Assembly (NCBI GenBank): GCA_013350335.1
Contig: CM023533.1
Coordinates: 32,780,869 to 32,844,868, forward strand
Direction of reading: 5' to 3'
Length of the DNA stretch: 64,000 nucleotides
Source of the DNA: Chimonanthus salicifolius
Lineage: Eukaryota > Streptophyta > Magnoliopsida > Laurales > Calycanthaceae
Below the pieces are notes generated by a model. The model saw only the letters and a list, made by a program, of their open reading frames with translations, searched no databases and was not told the origin of the DNA. Below, piece by piece: positions 58,320 through 64,000 of this stretch. The position numbers were made by a program, and so were the translations under genes. Position 1 is the first letter of the stretch, and every line of letters begins with the position of its first letter.

Positions 58320-60880
58320 TCAAGACTGACTCAATTCAATCACATTGGTTGCAAGACTTGCTAAAGAGTAAGTTTGTCCAACCTTAAGAAGGAGACATAG
58401 AAAGGACCTTCCTAGGAGGAAGGTGAAAAGTGAGGAGAACCCTTTTGGAGTGACTCGAGTAATTCATGAAAAATCCATATCCATCAATACTCTTTGTTCA
58501 TGCATTCATCACATGAAAACTTATTCATCATTTTATTCTAGAGTTGCATGATTGTTCATAGTATTTCAAATAAATATAACAAGCACTATCATCATCACCA
58601 TTAGGTTCTTCTTTTCTTTTCTTTTTTTTCTTAATTTTTACAACAACTTACAATTAAAACGATTCATTTTTTTTTTTTTGCATATTTTTTTATAACTTGC
58701 ATGATACACCATTGATCATCAACAAAAGATGGGTTCATATGTGGCATTAAGAAATTGAATTTTATGGAAAAAAAAAAATCAATAGTTCAAATAATTGTTG
58801 ACTTGATAAGTTTTTTAGCTAAAATTGATGAAATAATGGGTCAAAGTCCAATATACGTAGTTTCATGAGCTTTTTCACCCAAAATCAATGTGAATATGTG
58901 ATTTTGAGAACCAATAAAACTACTAACAGTGAAAATGACGAAACTGCTTGAAAAAACATTGGATTATCTTTGACTTGATCCTCAATTAAGTCAGAGGAAG
59001 AAAAAAAAGGTGAATCCTTATCAAGAGAGAGATCTTTGTTTTTTATTTTTAGTTATATTTATCTTATTTACTTACTTGTCATTTTTTTCATTAGTGAAGA
59101 ATATTACAGTGGTGGCATGTCACTTTAGGATTGGAGCATAAGGGTGTAATTAGGTGGATGATGTGGCACTTACCGAGTAGAATGGATAATTTAGATGTCT
59201 TGGTTTAATGAAGTGTAGCTTGTAGAAAAATTTAAATAAGTATTTGGGCCATAGCCAATACAAAACAGTTTTTGAGTTCAAGTTTCTTCTCTCAATAGGT
59301 AAGTAATTTATCTTTTTATTTTATGATCTTTTGTTAAATTTAAAATCTTTATTTTAATTTTGTATGAATTTATCTTTCAATTTTCTTTAGTTGTGAGTAA
59401 ATTTCTTGTAGAAATCAAATCTAATTGAATTTCTTGTTGAAATTGTGCGAAGTTTCACAATTTTCAATTTTACCATTGGATGAGCTAATCGAGAGCTTTC
59501 CTTAAATCTAATAAGCATTAGATCTCCAAACCCTTTTCTTTGATATGTTTTAGTTTCAATTTTCACTAAGTTTCCTCGATTCCTTGAACCCAAACTCAAA
59601 TTTTACTTGACCTATTGAGGACTATAAATTTAAATTTGATTTTTCTAAAATGAAACCCTTGGCCTTCACCGATTATCAACATATTATGCTTTGTCATTAC
59701 ATTAAAAGCCAAGAATCAGTCAAATTTGCATAAAAATACCTGGTTTTAGTGTGGGATCTTGTTTTGCATAACAATTTGAGAGTAAATTCTATCCTACATG
59801 TTGTCCAGATAATAAGATACTGTCCTACATGAAAATAAAAATATGATTAATATGATTTATTTATTTTTTGAATGGTAATGATTAATATGATTTTGGTATC
59901 ATTTGTCCTAAGCATTGCATTTTAGAATGCTCGGTTACGGATTATTCTATTTTTTATGATAAGAGAATTTACTTTTGGAGAAATTGTTAATCAAATTCTA
60001 CCGACATAACCACAACACTAATAGAGTCGTTGGTGGCTCGAAGGCTTAGAGTTTAAAATTCGAATTGACCGAGATATCAGAGGAATATCTCTAAACACCA
60101 AGTAAAATTGAGAATTTTCAAGGGACTCCAACATAGGATTAGTGGTGACTCTTTGTTAAAGTGTTCACGAAAGGAGCCGTCGATTCTAGGCTTGACCTGA
60201 AAAAGTAAGGCCTTGAATTTGGCGACTCCAGTAACTATAGCTTAATGTTATTAGTCGATAGTAATAATTGAATTAAAATTAAATTGGGTAAGGGCCCAAA
60301 ACCCAAAGATCTGTATAGGTTCTTATTTAATTTTTAGAATCAAAACCAAATTACAAATAATTTAGGCCCGCATAGGTCCAACGCAAGCGCAAGCCCTATA
60401 TTTGCAATAAGAAGCTATGAACCTTAACCCAAATTGACTTGGGCCCAACTGACCCCGCCTGAGTTGCACTCCTAATCTTGTAAAAACTTTAGAGCATGTT
60501 GAACTCGTTAGAGAAATATGTAAAAAATGAAATGAACAAATGTTTGATAAAGTTTTATACCCATTCAATCATTCTAACCTCATAGACTTTAAAATTTGAC
60601 TTCTATAGTCATTGATCTTTCATGGTCCCATCTTCCTAAAATACAACAATTGATTGGATGAGTTTCTTCAGCCTCCTTATATCCATCAGCCAACATATAT
60701 TGACTAGGCCCAGCTCCATAATTTTTTATTTTGTCAAAATTTCGAACTCACCCTATGTAGGAGCCAACGAATCAGAGGTCAGACCAAGACTACGTTTGAG
60801 CTCTAGAACCATTGAATTAGTCCATTTTATGTTCAACTTTAGGGCAAGGGAGAATCAATTTTGACTGCTGAAATTATGTC
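58320..60880. other. Gene-free AT-rich DNA
   Basis: I see no gene. GGCCCAACTGACCC-type words near 60440 recall the hAT-like elements of this window, without clear ends. Confidence 0.5.
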
Positions 60881-60886
60881 ATGAAA

Positions 60887-61049
60887 CTATGAAATTTGAC
60901 ATATTTGAACGTTAAGTTGTCAAATTTTCAAATTAATGACTTTAAAAGTTGTTATTTTCTCTCAACTACGAAATTTGACATATTTGAACCGTTAAGTTGT
61001 CAAATTTTCAAATTAATGACTTCGAAAGTTGTTATTTTCTCTCAAATGG
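60887..61049. repeat. 81-bp tandem duplication
   Basis: GAAATTTGACATATTTGAAC starts at 60891 and again at 60972. The copies share GTTAAGTTGTCAAATTTTCA and GTTGTTATTTTCTCTCAA and differ at a few bases. Confidence 0.92.
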
Positions 61050-61072
61050 GGCTCAAATTCTACAGTGAAATC

Positions 61073-61435
61073 TAGGACTGCAACTCGAGTCGGGCGGGTC
61101 GGATTCCTTAAAACCCAACCCGACCATAGTTGATATATATGGAACTTGACTCGACTCGATCCGAATTTTCAACCCGAACTTCACAACCCAACCTGACGTG
61201 AATCAACCCGAATTCTGACCCGACTCGCATTCTAAACCCATTTTAGCCTATTATTAGTCAGGTCAGTTCGGGTTAACTTGTAAAATTCTCAACCCGACCC
61301 AATCCGAAATTCATGCGAGTTTTTATCTTCTCAACCCAACCTAACCTGCTAACCTGAAATTCTCGACCCGACCTTCATGATTTCTCGGATCGAGTTATAT
61401 GGGTCGTGCCAAAACCCGACCCGAGTTGCAGTCCC
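61073..61435. mobile_element. hAT-type MITE (363 bp) with perfect 8-bp duplication
   Basis: The ends TAGGACTGCAACTCGAGTCG and CGACCCGAGTTGCAGTCCC are inverted repeats of about 18 bp. GTGAAATC flanks it exactly at 61065-61072 and 61436-61443. The interior is full of AACCCGA/TCGGGTT words that can fold. Ends and duplication length mark a hAT-type non-autonomous element. Confidence 0.88.
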
Positions 61436-61443
61436 GTGAAATC

Positions 61444-64000
61444 ATGTCATTAAAGTATGGAGTTGAAATATTTGAAACATTAGTTGTAGAATTGAGTAAT
61501 CCATGACATTCTTGAGTTAGCCCTGTCTTGGTTTCACTTTCATTAGAGGAGTAGTCCACCTACTACCATAGGATGCTTCTAAGAGTCAACATAAGCTGCT
61601 AAATCTAAGTTATAGTCAAATTGGTTCTCTCATCTATTCTAGAAGAAAATTTTATATCCACTAGTCCTCAGATTATGGTTCAGTTTTGTAAAATTTGAGT
61701 TGCAATGGATTAATGGAAGTCAACTAAATCCTATCTTGTTCATGATGGACCTGATTTAGCAAATAGTTTTAAACTTTAAAAAAAAAAATAAAGACGGCCT
61801 CTTCCACTCTTGAGCAATTAATAACTGAGGAATGATAGTAGGACTTCATTTTAATGATAAGGGTGTCAATAAATGATAGCATTTGAGACATGTGGTATTC
61901 ACCTATTAAAAACATATATTGTTCATTTACTTTTATACATATATTTCTTTTCAAATTTTATGAAACTATTGAATAAATAAATAAATATACTTTATTAAAA
62001 AATTTGTAAAGTTTATCACATTCCTTTCAATTAATTCATCCAACAATGAGTAATTGTTCAAAGATACGAGTGAGACTAGTACGGCGGTCGGTTGGAAGAT
62101 GTACTAGTGTGCTTCTTGAACTGTGCTTCTTTACAGGAATTTCTCTATGTGAATGGAAAGAATGTATTGATCTTGCTTGAAACCTCTCTATTTCGTTCTT
62201 TTTCAGTTTCTAGTGTTTGTTGATTTATTTATTTCTCTCATTTTAAATGTTCACGATGGTCGTAATAAGTGACGTTCCTTACATAATCAGGTGTTATTTT
62301 AAATAACTTATTTAGTATTCTAATCTCATAATGGCAATTGGACTTAGACAAATACATTAATATATAGTATATTATCGAGAGAGCAGGTTCAAGTTCGACA
62401 CTACCCATCATCATCAACAGTCAAAAAATTAGTAAAATATAAACCTCTAAGAGCCATCAAATTTCAATTGGCAGTTTGTCAATCTTAAGCTTCTCTTGTG
62501 TCATTTTCCCTCTTTCGTACACCATTAAGTTTCTCCAATGAATAAAAAGTTTCAACATCTATAAGGGAGATGGTCTTCAATTCTTCTGTGAAATTCAAGA
62601 GAAAATAATGGGTCAAAAGAACATGAGGAATGCATGACCAAGAAATTAATCTTGATTTAATTATCCTTGTAAGTCATTATTGATCAAATATGATATCAGT
62701 GTCCTATCATTATCAGCTGTTATTTTCTCATTTATTTAAGATCAATTTCTTGAATTTTTTATTTTTATTTTTATTTTTTAGATTATTGAGATATCCCCAT
62801 CTCTCATAGAAGATCAGAGTGATCTCGACGGATTTATGAAGTCACCCACAAGCCTTATGTGTCCCGTCTAATCTAAAAAGTTCAAACCAATTAAAATATG
62901 TATTACATGGCTCTCTATGTGTTATTTCCAAAACTGAAATATAATAGTTAATAGTCTCACTACTTATACTAAATCTCACATATCCATTAGATGTATTTTT
63001 TCGAATGTACAAGTTCAGCCTTTAACATATACATTAGTATTTATCATTCGAAATTTTAGGTCATTTTGAAGAAATCTACTATATGCATTTAGATTTTTTT
63101 TTTTATGATCGAAAGTGTTGAGGTGTCTCACACGACTAATCCTTTAGAGCATGTGAAAACTTTTCCAATAAATATATACCGGATAAAGCTAAGAGGAATG
63201 GCCCTTTGAAAGTCCCTTTTTGCTTTGAAAAAAAAAAAATCTAAGGTGCTTGTTGAAAACCCTCTTTTATCAAATTGGATCCTAAACTATTGTGATACAT
63301 GCTTCATCCTTTACTGTTTAGTATCTTCAGATCATAAACAATGACCTTATCCAATTGTACCAAATTAAAGACAGAATCCAATTCAGAGTTTCAGACCCAT
63401 ATTAAATGTCTACTGCTTTCAAATGTCTAACACTCTACCTCTAATCATCTGATAAAATATGGGTAGCTACTTAGACACCTAACTTTTCTCTTAAGAGATA
63501 CCCCTATTTCAAAATTTTATGTAAATTTACTATTTTGGCCCACAGTTTTGTGTAGAGGAATTGTAAATTTTTAACAACTGAAAGGCAAAATGATAATTTT
63601 CACATAAAATTTTGAAATGAGATGTTTCTTAAAAGAAAATTAAAGTATCTAAATGGACACTCTAAAATATAAGACTGTGAAGCAAAAGATGGTTGAACTA
63701 CTTTATTCCTAATTTATACTTCAAATATCCATTTCAGTACTTTACATTTGCTGACTAAATATTCTATACCTAACCCTCAATTTGAAATTTTGACTAATCT
63801 AGAGGACATCATTTGATGAAGTGAGACAAACTCATAACTAGAACACCTGTTCATTATGAAAATGTTAAATGGAAAACCACACAATATGAGCTACATTTAT
63901 CCCAACTCAAGGGAATCGGCTTTCTTCAAACTTTTACCAAAGGTAATGCTCTGTTTTAATATTTGGAGGAAGAAAAGGTCAGCTTCTTTCAAAATTCCTG
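61444..64000. other. Gene-free AT-rich DNA
   Basis: No gene, RNA gene or defined transposon is supported to the end of the window. A short inverted pair AAAATTTTATGTAAA..CACATAAAATTTTGA near 63510-63610 may belong to a small MITE. Confidence 0.5.

Overview
The window is nuclear DNA from a flowering plant. It shows spliced genes with GT/AG introns, plant-specific gene families (DUF247, an ALE2-type receptor-like kinase, a pectin methylesterase-inhibitor-like protein), AT-rich intergenic DNA and a dense mix of plant transposons (hAT, solo LTRs, miniature LTR elements, LINE 3' ends, tRNA-derived SINEs, MITEs). The kinase closely resembles eudicot homologues, but I cannot name a species.

Layout. 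1-12283 is most of a large decayed hAT transposon. A tandem array of about 160-bp monomers with an 8-mer higher-order structure runs almost to the transposase start codon at 5406. The transposase follows in pieces: BED finger, DUF659/catalytic region with three in-frame stops, and dimerisation domain. A 2582-bp solo LTR (8439-11020) with a perfect AAGGA target duplication interrupts the last exon, and the reading frame resumes behind it to a stop at 11286. A CAGGGG-type terminus lies at 12283. 12284-15665 holds two foldback elements, an LTR-like fragment and a SINE. 15666-17171 (minus) is an intact DUF247 gene with its own TATA box. 17286-32985 is gene-free and filled with MITEs, SINEs, a solo LTR and low-complexity DNA.

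32990-48271 (plus) is a 15-kb, eight-coding-exon gene for an ALE2/At4g02010-like receptor kinase. Its introns carry a miniature LTR element with a nested solo LTR, LINE ends and several tandem duplications. All splice sites and kinase motifs are present, but the sequence as given has one in-frame stop and three frameshifts, so it is either a young pseudogene or affected by consensus errors. 48272-54432 is intergenic with SINE and MITE copies. 54433-55303 (minus) encodes a secreted proline-rich protein with a PMEI domain, broken by one frameshift between linker and domain. 55304-64000 holds a LINE 3' end, a TA microsatellite, dispersed repeats, a hAT-type MITE with a perfect 8-bp duplication, and otherwise AT-rich DNA.

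The genes do not form a pathway; this is an ordinary plant gene neighbourhood. The most unusual structures are the higher-order satellite abutting a transposase start codon and the solo LTR splitting that transposase in frame. Small MITEs elsewhere in the window carry sequence resembling the hAT end. Exon boundaries, stops, frameshifts and target duplications were read directly from the bases. Family assignments rest on remembered conserved motifs and no database search was run.
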